DNA of 64,000 bases from Pedobacter frigidisoli (GCF_004331675.1 NZ_SJSN01000009.1:62001-126000); one strand, 5' to 3'. Shown: positions 45,582-55,814, counted from the first letter of the stretch. The notes: generated by a model from the sequence alone, not told the origin. Program-made: numbers and translations.

Positions 45582-47147
45582 TTATGGTTTTTGCCACCAA
45601 ACTAATGTATTGATATCATCTGCTCCCTGTGCGGCAACAGCGTTTCTATAACTAGCTGGATTAGTAGATTGGGTAATCAATGGATAATTAAGTCTTGCTG
45701 GCATTCTTTGACCATTTACTAGGCCTGGACCCTTTGGCAAAATTGGATGACCTGTTCGTCTATACTCGAACCATTGCTGAAAATCGACCAAGAACATGGC
45801 ATAATATTTCTGGATTTGAATCATCTCCATTTGGCTTTTACTTCCAAAGGCTGTGGCGTCCAATGGCAAGGTAGAGTCCCACTGCAAATTCGCGTCATTT
45901 ACGTAGCTCACAAATCTTGCATCAGTAGGACTAGTAATATAAGCAGGCATCCAATAATTAATCATATCGGCCATGCCTTTGTAATAATAATTTTGAACAG
46001 GCCCACTTATCCATCCTTTTGCTGCTGCTTCTGCTTTAATGAAGGCAACCTCTGCACTATTCATGATGATTCCCGTATTCTGATCAGTTTGAAGCGTAAG
46101 TTTATTCTCTGTATCTGAATTGAAATGCGTTTGAATAATGGTTCCAGAACCTGGAGAATAACCACTAGATATTCCAACCCAACCATCGGCACCTCTATCT
46201 AGACCAAAACGTGGCACACTGGCAGTTCCCAAACTTGGCACTACGCAAGGATGTTCCCAAGTAACCAATTTACTCAAGAAGAAATCACAAACGGGCATGC
46301 CCCTAAAATCCACCGCTCGTATATTAACCATGAAAGGTGAAGAAAAAACTGCCGTACTACTATTTGTTCCATTCCAAAGGATTTTTGCAGTATGGCTATT
46401 GTTCTCCATTACTGGGTATTCTGCAGGATTGGTATCAACCATCTGTTTAATTTTAGCAATTGTGGCTGCAGATACTTCAGCTTTTCCAGCAACACGTAAT
46501 AATAAACGTAGGTACAATGAATTTCCAAACCTTCTCCATTTGGCAATATCTCCTTGATAAACTGGATCACTCGTCGGCACGATTGCAGTTCCAGCTTTTA
46601 ACAACTCATTCGCCTGCTCCAGCTTTGCGAACATATCGCTATAAATATCCTTTTGCTTATCGAATATGGGCTGCAAATTATCGTCCTGACCTAAATTAGC
46701 CTGTGAATATGGAACATCGCCATAAGTATCAGTCAAAAGTGAGTACACCCAGCTTTGAGTAATTAATGATATTGCTTGATAGGATTTATTTAATGATTCT
46801 GGTTTGCTGGCAATTGTATAAATATTCTTTAAATCCGTAAGGTTTAAGTACCAGTTATTCCATGAATAATCGGCAAAATTTCTCCTTACATCGTAACGGA
46901 AAATCCTACCTTCAGAATCGTTGACCTCTACAGTTACCTGCATCAATTGGTTAGTGAAATTCCAATTACGAACCATATTTGTATTGAGAACATTAACCAA
47001 TGCTGGGGTAAGCAATTGATGCGCTTCGGCGCTACGCCTTCCGATAGGATCGGTATTAACCTCGGTAAAATCCTTTGTACAAGCGCTGATAGTTAAGCTA
47101 AATATGCCCAGTACGATATATAAAATATTTTTCTTATTTGTTTTCAT
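45582..47147 (-). CDS. SusD/RagB-family (SusD-like_2) lipoprotein
   Basis: 521 residues with a lipobox at C23 (TISAC). It starts DFTEVNTDPIG..., the typical opening of SusD-like_2 proteins, and shows LLTDTYGDVPYSQAN (about 137-151), a W-R-R-F-G-N-S-L-Y-L-R-L-L-L-R helix (about 208-222) and a C-terminal FQQWFEYRRTGHP. It binds the ligand above its SusC partner, whose stop is 11 bases upstream. The operon's enzymes suggest a phosphorylated or phosphodiester ligand rather than a plain glycan. Confidence 0.93.
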   Translation of the reverse strand: MKTNKKNILYIVLGIFSLTISACTKDFTEVNTDPIGRRSAEAHQLLTPALVNVLNTNMVRNWNFTNQLMQVTVEVNDSEGRIFRYDVRRNFADYSWNNWYLNLTDLKNIYTIASKPESLNKSYQAISLITQSWVYSLLTDTYGDVPYSQANLGQDDNLQPIFDKQKDIYSDMFAKLEQANELLKAGTAIVPTSDPVYQGDIAKWRRFGNSLYLRLLLRVAGKAEVSAATIAKIKQMVDTNPAEYPVMENNSHTAKILWNGTNSSTAVFSSPFMVNIRAVDFRGMPVCDFFLSKLVTWEHPCVVPSLGTASVPRFGLDRGADGWVGISSGYSPGSGTIIQTHFNSDTENKLTLQTDQNTGIIMNSAEVAFIKAEAAAKGWISGPVQNYYYKGMADMINYWMPAYITSPTDARFVSYVNDANLQWDSTLPLDATAFGSKSQMEMIQIQKYYAMFLVDFQQWFEYRRTGHPILPKGPGLVNGQRMPARLNYPLITQSTNPASYRNAVAAQGADDINTLVWWQKP

Positions 47148-47158
47148 GATTTCTATGT

Positions 47159-50100
47159 TTAAAGGCCAACGACCAAACGAGCTCCAAATGTTCTGGTTGA
47201 TGGCAATTGTCCGGTTTCAAATCCCTGTATAATATCAGAGCCAGCAAGAGTACCAAACTCAGGATCGAAAGCAGGCCATTCTGACCAAATGAACAGGTTA
47301 CGGCCATAAGCACCAACAGTCATTTTGTTAAGACCAAGCCTTGCCAAGAATTTTTTCTTAAAGGAATAAGTAATATTTGCTTCCCTAAATTTCAAGTAAT
47401 CGGTTTTAAAGATACTTCCCTCGGCCTGACCGCTTCCATATAAGGATTCGTAATAAGCGGCAACATCTGTGGCGATTACATCATTTTTACGGTAGCTACC
47501 ATCAGCATTCTGAAGTACTCCATCGCCAATTACACCGTTGTATCTACCTGGTAAGGTAATAGCATGCTTTCCTAATGATGCCATTCTTGAGAAAGTAAGG
47601 GAATGCCCAATAGCTCCCAACTGTGCATCGAAAAGTGCGGTTACACTAATTTGCTTATATGTAATCCCCGTTCCAAAACTGAACCTAAATTGAGGTGTGG
47701 TATTGCCTAGATAAATTAAATCTGGATTTTCTAATGCAACACCTGTTGAAGGATTGAAAACTATCTGACCATCTGGTGCACGAAGATACCCTCGTCCGTA
47801 CATATCGCCCATGCTTCCGCCAACATTGGCAACAACTTGTCCGCTTCCTAGCGCTCCTGTGCGCAATACCAATGAACTATCTGCCAATTCCTTGATCTTG
47901 TTTCTATTTGCACTGAAAGTACCATTCAGCGTCCACTTAAATGATTTAGTTTGAATTGGTGTACCATTAACGGCAAGTTCAATTCCTTTGTTATCTACTC
48001 TACCAATATTCACTACTTGTACGTTGTATCCTGAAGATTTGTCTACAATCCTATTTAAGATCTGGTTTTTGGTATTCCCAGAGTAGGCCGCTACATCAAA
48101 ATTTAAGCGGTTTTTAAATAGCTTTAAATCCAAACCAACCTCTACCGTAGTGGTAATCAATGGCTTTAAATTTGGATTGGGTAATGTTCGGGTATTATTT
48201 AATGCACCATCAGGATAAATTCCATCGGCTGCTGATAAATAAGCATACTCTGTTCGGTAAGGCGTAGTGCTGCCACTTCCTACTTGAGCAATTGAAGCTC
48301 TTAATTTAGCGTAGCTGATGGATTTTGGAAGCTTCCAAAAATCAGATGCAATGAAAGCAAGACTTGCTGATGGATAAAAGAAACCTACATTATCTGTTCT
48401 GGTAATTGTTGCTAACGTACTATTCCAATCCTGACGGGCAGTAAGATCTAAATATAAGTAGTTCTTATAACTCATCGAACTGGTGGCATAGAAACTGTTG
48501 ATTCTATATCGAGCTGTATCTGGAGCGTAAACAAGTGGACTTTTGTTATTCTCTAACGAATACACGCCCGGAATGATCAATCCATCTGCCCTGGTTTCTA
48601 ATCTGTTATATTCATTACGAAGTTGGCTACCGCCTAAACTGGCACTCACCTGAAAATCCTTACCGAATTTCTTCTCATATCTTAACATAAAATCGGCATT
48701 GATTTCGTAAGAACGAATATTACCTAATCTATAAGAACCTTGAGCAAACTTATTTCCAGAAGCATCCCAAGGGCGCATGGTTTCACGAACATCGTTATTT
48801 AAATCTGCCGATGCACGAACCATTAAACTCAACTCTGGTGTAATTTTATAATTTGCCGATAGGTTACCCAACCAACCATTTCGCCTTTGCGCATTTAGAT
48901 ATTGCTCGGAAATGGCATACGGACTTTCTGGATTGGTGGTGGTAATATTGATAAACTGTTCTAAAACCTTTCCCGTAGCCCAATAATCTTTATACCAATC
49001 TACATTTACATTGGGCTGGGCAAACATAAACCAATACATTAGAGATTGATTTCCATAACCAGTAGCTGGTAAATTATCGCTATTTCTATTGCTATATTGT
49101 GCCTTAAGGTTTAGGGTTAGTTTTTTAGCTATTGTAGTATTGGCATTTAACGATAAACTTGTTCTTTCCAAACCAGTATTAGGTACAATCCACTCATTAT
49201 TTCCGTGACTTGCCGAAAAGCGAAGTCCTACTTTTTTATAGGTACCATCTAAACTTATTGAGTTTGTCGATTCAAATCCTGTAACAAAAAAGGCATCAAC
49301 AGGATCTTTATAAGCAACCCATGGCATTCGATCTACTCCCCTAGCCTTAGTAGCTGGATCATATTGGTAGTAAGTACTACCCAATGAAAACGGTGGGCCC
49401 CAAGTAGAACTTGTTGCATTGGTACTCGGCCCATCAGGACTTGTTCCATAGGAGAAATAAGAATTACCATACACACCAGCCCCAAACTCTTGCTGTCTAT
49501 CTGGCCCACTATTTACCTCTTCCCAAGCGCTGTTTGATGTAAAAGTAATACCCAACTTTTTCCTATTTAACGTAGCAGATTTTGTGGTAATGATTACTGC
49601 TCCATTTGCACCTCTTTGTCCGTATAGTGCAGAAGCTGCAGGTCCTTTAAGCACAGTAACGTTGTCAATATCATCAGCATTTAAATCGTTCAATGCACTA
49701 CCAAAATCGGCAGGCATAATATCTCCAGAAGTTCCGTAAACACCACCACCTGTAGCCGAACTACGCCTAGCACTACTGCTGGCAACTACGCCATCAATTA
49801 CGATTAATGCCTCATTATCTCCCGTTAAGTTGTTTTCTCCACGCAAGATAATTTTATTAGAACCCGCTGGACCACTATTCCTTACCAAATTAAGGCCAGC
49901 AACCTTACCCGATAATGCCTCAGTCCAATTACTGGCAACAGCATTGGTAAATTCGGTGCTATCCAATTTGGTTACGGAATAACCCAATGAACGTTCTTCA
50001 CGCTTAATACCCAATGCTGTAACCACAACTTCATTAAGGTTGTTGCTACCAGCAGTCAAACGAATATTGATTACGGTTGTATTTTGATTTACTACTCTTT

Positions 50101-50431
50101 TTACTACCGAGTAGCCAAGCATGCTAAAATTTAATTCGGTTCCTAGTGGAACAGATACCGTGTATTCGCCATCATTATTTGTAATTGCATATACTTTTTT
50201 ATTGGCGTCCATAATATTAACGCCCGGTAGTGGTTGGTTATCGGCCTCATCTACCACCTTACCTTTAATGGTGATGTTTTGTTTTGCCTGAAACAATAAC
50301 CTGTAAGATTCACCAGCCCACGTTAAATGCGGTTGGGCAAAAAAGAGCATCAGGATGACGCAGCATAATTTTTGGGATCTAAGGGTGCAAAACCTTCGTT
50401 TCCTTACGTGCGCAAGTAAATTTTTCTTCAT
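47159..50431 (-). CDS. SusC/RagA-family TonB-dependent outer-membrane transporter
   Basis: 1090 residues from ATG 50431 (the preceding in-frame start adds RQGKLIKILI without signal character). Signal peptide up to about 40 (HLTWAGES). No STN domain, so it is not of the ECF/FecR-signalling type. CarboxypepD-like domain (ITIKGKVVDEADNQPLPGVNI), TonB plug (LNEVVVTALGIKREERSLGYSV, then LSGKVAGLNLVRNSGPAGS and LVVIDGVV) and the barrel ending FGARLVVGL. It imports its ligand using TonB energy. First gene of the operon with SusD, DUF5689 and ENPP. A small hairpin lies in its leader. Confidence 0.94.
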   Translation of the reverse strand: MKKNLLAHVRKRRFCTLRSQKLCCVILMLFFAQPHLTWAGESYRLLFQAKQNITIKGKVVDEADNQPLPGVNIMDANKKVYAITNNDGEYTVSVPLGTELNFSMLGYSVVKRVVNQNTTVINIRLTAGSNNLNEVVVTALGIKREERSLGYSVTKLDSTEFTNAVASNWTEALSGKVAGLNLVRNSGPAGSNKIILRGENNLTGDNEALIVIDGVVASSSARRSSATGGGVYGTSGDIMPADFGSALNDLNADDIDNVTVLKGPAASALYGQRGANGAVIITTKSATLNRKKLGITFTSNSAWEEVNSGPDRQQEFGAGVYGNSYFSYGTSPDGPSTNATSSTWGPPFSLGSTYYQYDPATKARGVDRMPWVAYKDPVDAFFVTGFESTNSISLDGTYKKVGLRFSASHGNNEWIVPNTGLERTSLSLNANTTIAKKLTLNLKAQYSNRNSDNLPATGYGNQSLMYWFMFAQPNVNVDWYKDYWATGKVLEQFINITTTNPESPYAISEQYLNAQRRNGWLGNLSANYKITPELSLMVRASADLNNDVRETMRPWDASGNKFAQGSYRLGNIRSYEINADFMLRYEKKFGKDFQVSASLGGSQLRNEYNRLETRADGLIIPGVYSLENNKSPLVYAPDTARYRINSFYATSSMSYKNYLYLDLTARQDWNSTLATITRTDNVGFFYPSASLAFIASDFWKLPKSISYAKLRASIAQVGSGSTTPYRTEYAYLSAADGIYPDGALNNTRTLPNPNLKPLITTTVEVGLDLKLFKNRLNFDVAAYSGNTKNQILNRIVDKSSGYNVQVVNIGRVDNKGIELAVNGTPIQTKSFKWTLNGTFSANRNKIKELADSSLVLRTGALGSGQVVANVGGSMGDMYGRGYLRAPDGQIVFNPSTGVALENPDLIYLGNTTPQFRFSFGTGITYKQISVTALFDAQLGAIGHSLTFSRMASLGKHAITLPGRYNGVIGDGVLQNADGSYRKNDVIATDVAAYYESLYGSGQAEGSIFKTDYLKFREANITYSFKKKFLARLGLNKMTVGAYGRNLFIWSEWPAFDPEFGTLAGSDIIQGFETGQLPSTRTFGARLVVGL

Positions 50432-50479
50432 TATTAATATTTTAATTAGTTTTCCTTGGCGCAAAGGTTGATTTTTAAC

Positions 50480-50499
50480 TTAACGCAAAAGTTAAGTCC
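50480..50499. promoter_or_regulatory. Inverted repeat in the leader of the second susC
   Basis: ACTTAAC (50480-50486) / GTTAAGT (50493-50499) with a 6-nt spacer. It lies about 50 bases before the susC ATG, so it may be an operator or a leader hairpin. No T-run follows it, so it is not a terminator. Confidence 0.4.
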
Positions 50500-50958
50500 G
50501 TATTAAATGAGCCTCACAAATTGAATATTGCGATAATAGCCGAAAAATATAATCAAAAATCTAATAATCAGTTATTTAAAAAAATAAATGCTCTCCGAAA
50601 CGAGTAATACATATACCTTAAGACACAAAATTTTTATCTAAACTTAATCCTAATTTAATTTTGGATCGTTTAAGCCATTTATCAATAAGGATATTATTAA
50701 ATTGACCAGCAATTAATTTGTTCAATAAATGGAAATCTTGTATCTGTATAATTACAATACCGAGATAAGGGAGGTGATATAGATGGGTAAGCAAAAAGCG
50801 TAGAATGAAGCACTTATAAGTTTTTAACTCCACTTTACTCATTAACCAATAAACCTCAAAATATAGCATGAATTAATCTAGCCCTAAAATTCATAACTAT
50901 AAGGAGGCGATTAACAATTATTTGATTTTTCTCTAACCTGAAGTAAACAGTTAATTAA

Positions 50959-50966
50959 TACATTTG
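50959..50966 (+). promoter_or_regulatory. -7 promoter box for the small ORF at 51004
   Basis: TACATTTG is an exact TAnnTTTG match, 37 bases before the ATG at 51004. I find no strong -33 element at the expected distance. Confidence 0.45.
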
Positions 50967-51003
50967 CCAATGCTTATTACTTAGTAGCATAAAGAATTAA
51001 GAC

Positions 51004-51174
51004 ATGAAGATAGCTGACCTTAAAAAAGAAATCGATCGCGATATACGAGCCGAATTCCTAAACATATTTAAGTTTACCAATCTTTCCTATGGAAAAGACA
51101 ACCTCAATACTCAAATTATTGATTACCAAAACCTGCAACGGGAAAACGCTACTAACGAAATTATTCAGAAATAA
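51004..51174 (+). CDS. Small hypothetical protein, 56 aa
   Basis: ATG at 51004 opens 56 codons (MKIADLKKEIDRDIRAEFLNI... ending TNEIIQK) before TAA at 51172. Charged, helical, no signal peptide. The exact -7 box upstream and normal codon use support a real gene despite its length. I know no family. It lies in a 836-base gap that otherwise holds only the susC leader. Confidence 0.5.
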   Translation: MKIADLKKEIDRDIRAEFLNIFKFTNLSYGKDNLNTQIIDYQNLQRENATNEIIQK

Positions 51175-51303
51175 GTAAGGGCTAATAATTGTCTTACTAA
51201 AGCGATAATTCTGCATCGACTTTACAATTGCTTGGAAATACATTCCATATATTTTGTTCCACTGTTACTTTAAGCCTATATATTTCCTATTCATATTCAA
51301 TTG

Positions 51304-52437
51304 ATGAAAAACATACTGTTGTTAATAAGCTTTTTTACCATCGGAAGTTTGGCTAAATCTCAAACAATTGCCTTGCCCGATTCGATTTACTCCGGTGAAC
51401 AGGGAAAGATGCATGTACAGGGTGTTGTGCTTGATAGCACTAATAGGCACTTTTATTTCTCCTTTACCGATAAATTAGTAAAGACGGATTTACAAGGTAA
51501 GCTGATTGGCAGTGTAACTGGCTTTATTGGCCATTTGGGAGATGTAGCTCTTGGACCCGACGGAAAAATCTATGGCTCGCTAGAATATAAAAATGATGCC
51601 ATTGGTAAGGGGATTAAAAAGAAACTGAAAGTAGAAACCGAAGGTGACGATGGTTTTTATGTCGCCATTTTCGATGGTTCGAAGATACTTAAGGTAGATA
51701 TGAATGCCGAAAAAGAAGACCTGCTACAAACGGTGTATATTAAGGAAGCTGTTGATGATTACCAGGCTAAAGTAGGTATTGGGCAACAACAACAGCATAG
51801 ATTTGGGTGTTCTGGCATAGATGGGATTACATTTGCGCCCTCAATTGGCGATAGCAGTGACGGCAAAAAATTTCTATATCTGGCTTATGGTATTTATGGC
51901 GATTTAAACAGAGAAGATAATGATCATCAGGTTATTCTAAAGTACGATGTGAGTAATTGGAAAAAATATGCCCAGCCACTTTCACAAAGTGAGATGCATC
52001 ACAATGGCCCACAAAAACCAATTGAAAAGTATTTTGTAAAAACTGGGAATACACGATATGGGATTCAAAACCTTGCTTACGATCCATTTAGCGGTAATTT
52101 GTTCGCTGCAGTATATAAGGGATCAAAGCCTAATTTTATCAACTATGATTTATTTGTAATTGATGGTAAAAAAAAACCAAATAGCGCTTTTATCAATGCG
52201 GGCGGACAAAACTTAAAGGTGCAAATGTTATCACTTGTTAACGATAATACCGCAGCGCCACAATCGGAAATTACAGGTTGGTCGTTTCCCTGGGGCGCAA
52301 CAGGAATGCTTCCGCTTGGAGATGGACAATTTTATATCTCTCATAATAAAAAAGGAAAAAATGGTTTGGAGCAAACAACCATACATAAATACAAATGGAC
52401 GGGAAATAAAGAAAATCCATTTGTAATGATAAAATAA
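51304..52437 (+). CDS. Exported beta-propeller-like protein
   Basis: 377 residues from ATG 51304 (the preceding TTG is not needed). Signal peptide up to about 18 (LAKSQ). The mature protein has propeller-type strands (GVVLDSTNRHFYFSFTDKLVKTD, DVALGPDGKIYGSLEY, GIQNLAYDPFSGNLFAAVY, GMLPLGDGQFYISHN), with Asp/Gly turns. No catalytic motif can be named. It is convergent with the DUF808 gene, 15 bp apart. Function unknown; possibly a lactonase-like or ligand-binding scaffold. Confidence 0.7.
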   Translation: MKNILLLISFFTIGSLAKSQTIALPDSIYSGEQGKMHVQGVVLDSTNRHFYFSFTDKLVKTDLQGKLIGSVTGFIGHLGDVALGPDGKIYGSLEYKNDAIGKGIKKKLKVETEGDDGFYVAIFDGSKILKVDMNAEKEDLLQTVYIKEAVDDYQAKVGIGQQQQHRFGCSGIDGITFAPSIGDSSDGKKFLYLAYGIYGDLNREDNDHQVILKYDVSNWKKYAQPLSQSEMHHNGPQKPIEKYFVKTGNTRYGIQNLAYDPFSGNLFAAVYKGSKPNFINYDLFVIDGKKKPNSAFINAGGQNLKVQMLSLVNDNTAAPQSEITGWSFPWGATGMLPLGDGQFYISHNKKGKNGLEQTTIHKYKWTGNKENPFVMIK

Positions 52438-52452
52438 CCTCTATTAAATGGC

Positions 52453-53322
52453 TTATTTCTTTCCCTTAATTTTTGATATCACCATTTGAACCACCTTAAA
52501 CAACCCAACGGCAAGCAGCCCCGCTAAAAAACCAAAAATTAATTCCTTAATTATCGATGGCCAAGTAGGTAATAGATGGTGAAATGCAGGGATATTGTGA
52601 ACAAAAATCCCACCGGAAACCAAAATAAGGGCAATTGTTCCAACGATACTTAATACCTTGATAATTATGGGAAGAGATTTAACCAATAACTTACCCAACT
52701 TCGAAAGAAATCCCTTGTCTGCAGAACGTCTAATTAAACTATGACCTACATCGTCCATCCTAACAATAACGGCTACAATGCCATAAACACCAATTGTGGC
52801 CAAGAGAGCGATTATGGAAACAGTTACAATCTGTATGGTACGGTTTTCATCCAGAACGCTTCCCAGCGCAATGATCACAATTTCAATTGAAAGAATGAAA
52901 TCGGTCGTAATGGCAGACTTCACTTTCGTACGTTCGGCCTCATTATCTTCTAATGGTTGTGCATTAGTAGGAACTGGTGCATGTTTAGGGTGAAAGAAAT
53001 ACTCAACAATTTTCTCTACGCCCTCATAAGCCAAGTAAACTCCTCCAAGTACCAGAATAACTTTGATCGCTACGGGAAAAAAGACATTTAATAATAATGC
53101 TACTGGAACAATTATCAGTTTATTTATAAATGATCCCTTGGTTATTGCCCAGAGTACTGGCAGTTCTCGTGAAGAAACGAAGCCAGTTGATTTCTCTGCA
53201 TTTACAGCAAGATCATCGCCTAATATTCCTGCGGTTTTTTTCGCCGCTACCTTGGCCGTTACGGCCACATCATCCATTAAGGCTGCTATATCATCTAAAA
53301 TTGCAAAAAAACCTGAAGCCAT
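52453..53322 (-). CDS. DUF808 family membrane protein
   Basis: 289 residues from ATG 53322 (MASGFFAILDDIAALMDD, the exact family start; the longer frame from 53352 is unsupported). Signature AAKKTAGILGDDLAVNAEK (about 28-46) and several membrane helices (about 70-115, 145-190, 215-240 and 260-285). Widespread inner-membrane family (E. coli YedI) of unknown function. Monocistronic. Confidence 0.92.
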   Translation of the reverse strand: MASGFFAILDDIAALMDDVAVTAKVAAKKTAGILGDDLAVNAEKSTGFVSSRELPVLWAITKGSFINKLIIVPVALLLNVFFPVAIKVILVLGGVYLAYEGVEKIVEYFFHPKHAPVPTNAQPLEDNEAERTKVKSAITTDFILSIEIVIIALGSVLDENRTIQIVTVSIIALLATIGVYGIVAVIVRMDDVGHSLIRRSADKGFLSKLGKLLVKSLPIIIKVLSIVGTIALILVSGGIFVHNIPAFHHLLPTWPSIIKELIFGFLAGLLAVGLFKVVQMVISKIKGKK

Positions 53323-53447
53323 ATCTAAATTTAAAGTTTCGTAAAATAACAATTTGTTTTGTATTATCTCCCAATTGAAATTGTTCTAGTTTGTTCATAT
53401 TTAAACAAACTTTCAATCATCAATTTCGAATTTCCAACACTATTTAA

Positions 53448-53735
53448 TTATTGTGTCTCTGCATCATCATGCTCAAGGGAGTTTTGTCTTGTTGGTCCAT
53501 GTGGATGATGTTCTTCTATGGCTTCAGCAAGGAGATCCAATATTTCCATATCAAGTTTTGCGGGATTTGTACACACCTGTAGAATTTGATGTTTATCGGG
53601 ATCGAAACTGGCAACGAGCGATTTGTTTTCAAACACCTTAAATCGGCAACGTTCCCCGTCATGATGCATGTATTCCCCGATCTCAAAATGCCGTTCGCTT
53701 TCTTCGATCCTCAAGCTTATTGTGTAGTTTTCCAT
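53448..53735 (-). CDS. Hypothetical protein, 95 aa
   Basis: Start chosen at ATG 53735, giving MENYTISLRIEESERHFEIGEYMHHDGERCRFKVFENK...; an upstream start at 53786 would add a non-conserved 17 residues. Soluble, alternating beta-strand followed by a helix and a His/Glu-rich tail (EEHHPHGPTRQN). I recall similar short proteins in Pedobacter genomes, with no function known. Lies alone between DUF808 and the phosphoesterase. Confidence 0.6.
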   Translation of the reverse strand: MENYTISLRIEESERHFEIGEYMHHDGERCRFKVFENKSLVASFDPDKHQILQVCTNPAKLDMEILDLLAEAIEEHHPHGPTRQNSLEHDDAETQ

Positions 53736-53969
53736 ATTCGTGTAACCAGTACCATTAACAACACCTGCCCTATTTTGTTTAGGCATATTCTTATAAAATT
53801 AGGTCGAATTGTTTTGCAGACTGGCTTAAAAGCTAATAATTACCCGCCACATGGATTTGAATCGAGCGTTAAATAATGATATTTTCAAAACAGGATTAAA
53901 GATTTTCGGCAAGGTTGTGCCAAAAATCGAAAAATAATAGAAAGGGCAACACCTTTTCGAAAAACCGTA

Positions 53970-54812
53970 TTACAGTGTAGTTTCGTTAAGCTGTGGATTT
54001 TTGCTGGCATTAACCTGGTAGGTCGTAATTTTATTATCTTCTGCTATCTCCACGATGCGGTAACCTCGATATGCGGTTCCCCAATTGCCACCAATATGCG
54101 CATCAAAAAAATGCGGCAGCTTGTTTGTATAAAAAACAGCATCCAAACTATGGTCATGCCCATGAAAAACGGCTTTGATATTTGGATAGCTGTGCAATAG
54201 ATTAATGGTTTCAGGGCATTCTATAAAAGGGCTCTCAGGAACCCAAAAGTGAGGCGGGATATGCAGTATTACAAACACCGTTTTCAAATCCTTAAACTTT
54301 TCAAACTCCTGTTTTAAAAACTTATTATCAGGACAAAGATAGGTGCCTTTTGTATCTGAAGTATTGGCCAAAACAAAGCCGATTCCATTTTTTTCGAATG
54401 AGAAATTATCCTCATAACCAAAAACTGATTTCCATATCTTCGCATCTGCATGATCGTGATTACCAGGAATTGCATAAAATGGAACTTTTAATTTATCGTA
54501 ATAATCTTTCTTCACCTCTGCTAGCAATTCTGGCCGATCGTGAACCAAATCTCCATTGATAATTACCAAATCGAGTGGCGATTTATCGTGAGCTTCGTTA
54601 AGCCATTTCACAATGTTTTCGTGATCTTTTTTAAAATCGGTACCTGGCTGACCGTAGTGGCCATCTGATGCAATTGCAAAACGCAATTTTACTTTCTTCC
54701 CTAAAGATGGAGTGTGATCATGACTTTGATCGGCTAATGAAATTAAAGGAGAAATACCTGCCAATGCAACCCCAGCTAAACTGCCTTTAAGAAATAATCG
54801 TCTATTAGCCAT
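53970..54812 (-). CDS. Tat-exported calcineurin-like phosphoesterase
   Basis: 280 residues from ATG 54812. The N-terminus (MANRRLFLKGSLAGVALAG) is a twin-arginine signal (N-R-R-L-F-L-K). The metal sites of the metallophosphoesterase fold are clear: SDGHYG (about 49-54), INGDLVHDR, GNHDHAD, LHIPPHFWVP and GHDHS. The second position of the first motif is G-H rather than D-H/T-D-x-H, which is normal for some subgroups. Likely folded with metals in the cytoplasm before export. Substrate unknown. Monocistronic. Confidence 0.92.
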   Translation of the reverse strand: MANRRLFLKGSLAGVALAGISPLISLADQSHDHTPSLGKKVKLRFAIASDGHYGQPGTDFKKDHENIVKWLNEAHDKSPLDLVIINGDLVHDRPELLAEVKKDYYDKLKVPFYAIPGNHDHADAKIWKSVFGYEDNFSFEKNGIGFVLANTSDTKGTYLCPDNKFLKQEFEKFKDLKTVFVILHIPPHFWVPESPFIECPETINLLHSYPNIKAVFHGHDHSLDAVFYTNKLPHFFDAHIGGNWGTAYRGYRIVEIAEDNKITTYQVNASKNPQLNETTL

Positions 54813-54993
54813 AATTTGAAATGATTTACAATTCAAGGTAATAAAGCAATACTATTGAATTGGTATTTATTAGCTACAAATTAAACATCGCCATGTGAAC
54901 CTAATGTTAATCTTAAATCAATTTAACTTAACGGCATCATAGGCTACGCTTAAAGGGATTGTAAATCAAGTTCTTAGCTCAGCAATTTATAAT

Positions 54994-55575
54994 TTAAAGC
55001 GCTGTTAATAATTGCTTTACCGATGCCCTTTTCTGATAATTGGGATCAAAATGCACATATTTAATTTTCCCTGAACGATCTACAATGTAAGTTGCAGGTA
55101 CAGGAAGCGTATGCCTCGTATTGCCGTTGTTATTTTCAAGATCAATGCCATAGCCCTTATATTTGGTAAAAGTTGCATTATCCATCTCAAAGTTTACGCC
55201 GTAGGCTTTAATAATGTCATCATTCTTATCTTGAATGATAGAAAAACCTGCACTGGTTTTTTGTATGGTTTTCGCAATATTTTCCGTTGTTTCGGGCGTT
55301 ACACCGATTACATAAGCATTCTTAGCGGTGAGTAATTGTAGAGAGTCTTGAAGTTCTTCGATGTGCTTGTTGCAATAAGGGCACCATTGGCCACGGTAAA
55401 AAAACAATACCACAGATTTATTTTTCTTAAGTAAAGCCTTTAAGTTAATTTTTTTGCCGTTTTGATCGACACCACTAAAACTAGGCGCAATCGAACCTGC
55501 TGTTAATCCTTTTTGTGCATAAGTGTATGATGCCAATGTGGTTACAAAAGCAAAAATTAATAATATATTTTTCAT
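54994..55575 (-). CDS. Exported peroxiredoxin-like (AhpC/TSA) protein
   Basis: 193 residues with a signal peptide (1-20, TYAQK). Redoxin fold with the C65-P-Y-C68 motif in FFYRGQWCPYCNKH, followed by ELQDSL and a SIIQDKNDDIIKAYGV segment typical of peroxiredoxins. The C-x-x-C pair makes it resemble alkyl-hydroperoxide-reductase-like/thiol-reductase proteins more than classical 2-Cys peroxiredoxins, which have a single peroxidatic Cys here. Likely a periplasmic thiol peroxidase or reductase. Monocistronic. Confidence 0.9.
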   Translation of the reverse strand: MKNILLIFAFVTTLASYTYAQKGLTAGSIAPSFSGVDQNGKKINLKALLKKNKSVVLFFYRGQWCPYCNKHIEELQDSLQLLTAKNAYVIGVTPETTENIAKTIQKTSAGFSIIQDKNDDIIKAYGVNFEMDNATFTKYKGYGIDLENNNGNTRHTLPVPATYIVDRSGKIKYVHFDPNYQKRASVKQLLTAL

Positions 55576-55814
55576 TTTATTTTGGATGAAGCAAGGAGGA
55601 TTGATATTTCCTGCTGGTTTTCTAATTATATTTAAACTTTTTGTCAGCTATCCGTTAGCCTTTCACTATTATATTGCTACGGCATAAATGGAAATAAAGG
55701 TACACAAGAGTTATCGAAATCAATGCGATAGAAAGAAATTCACCGTTTGATTTAGCTTCATTTTTTTTTTTGATACGGGGGCTTGAACTCTTTTGTATTC
55801 TATTGGGAATTAAG

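Noticed and set aside
50618..50869. An 83-codon minus-strand frame in the spacer upstream of the second susC
   Set aside because: No promoter, no recognisable pattern, Ile/Leu/Lys-rich composition as in random AT-rich translation; not called as a gene.
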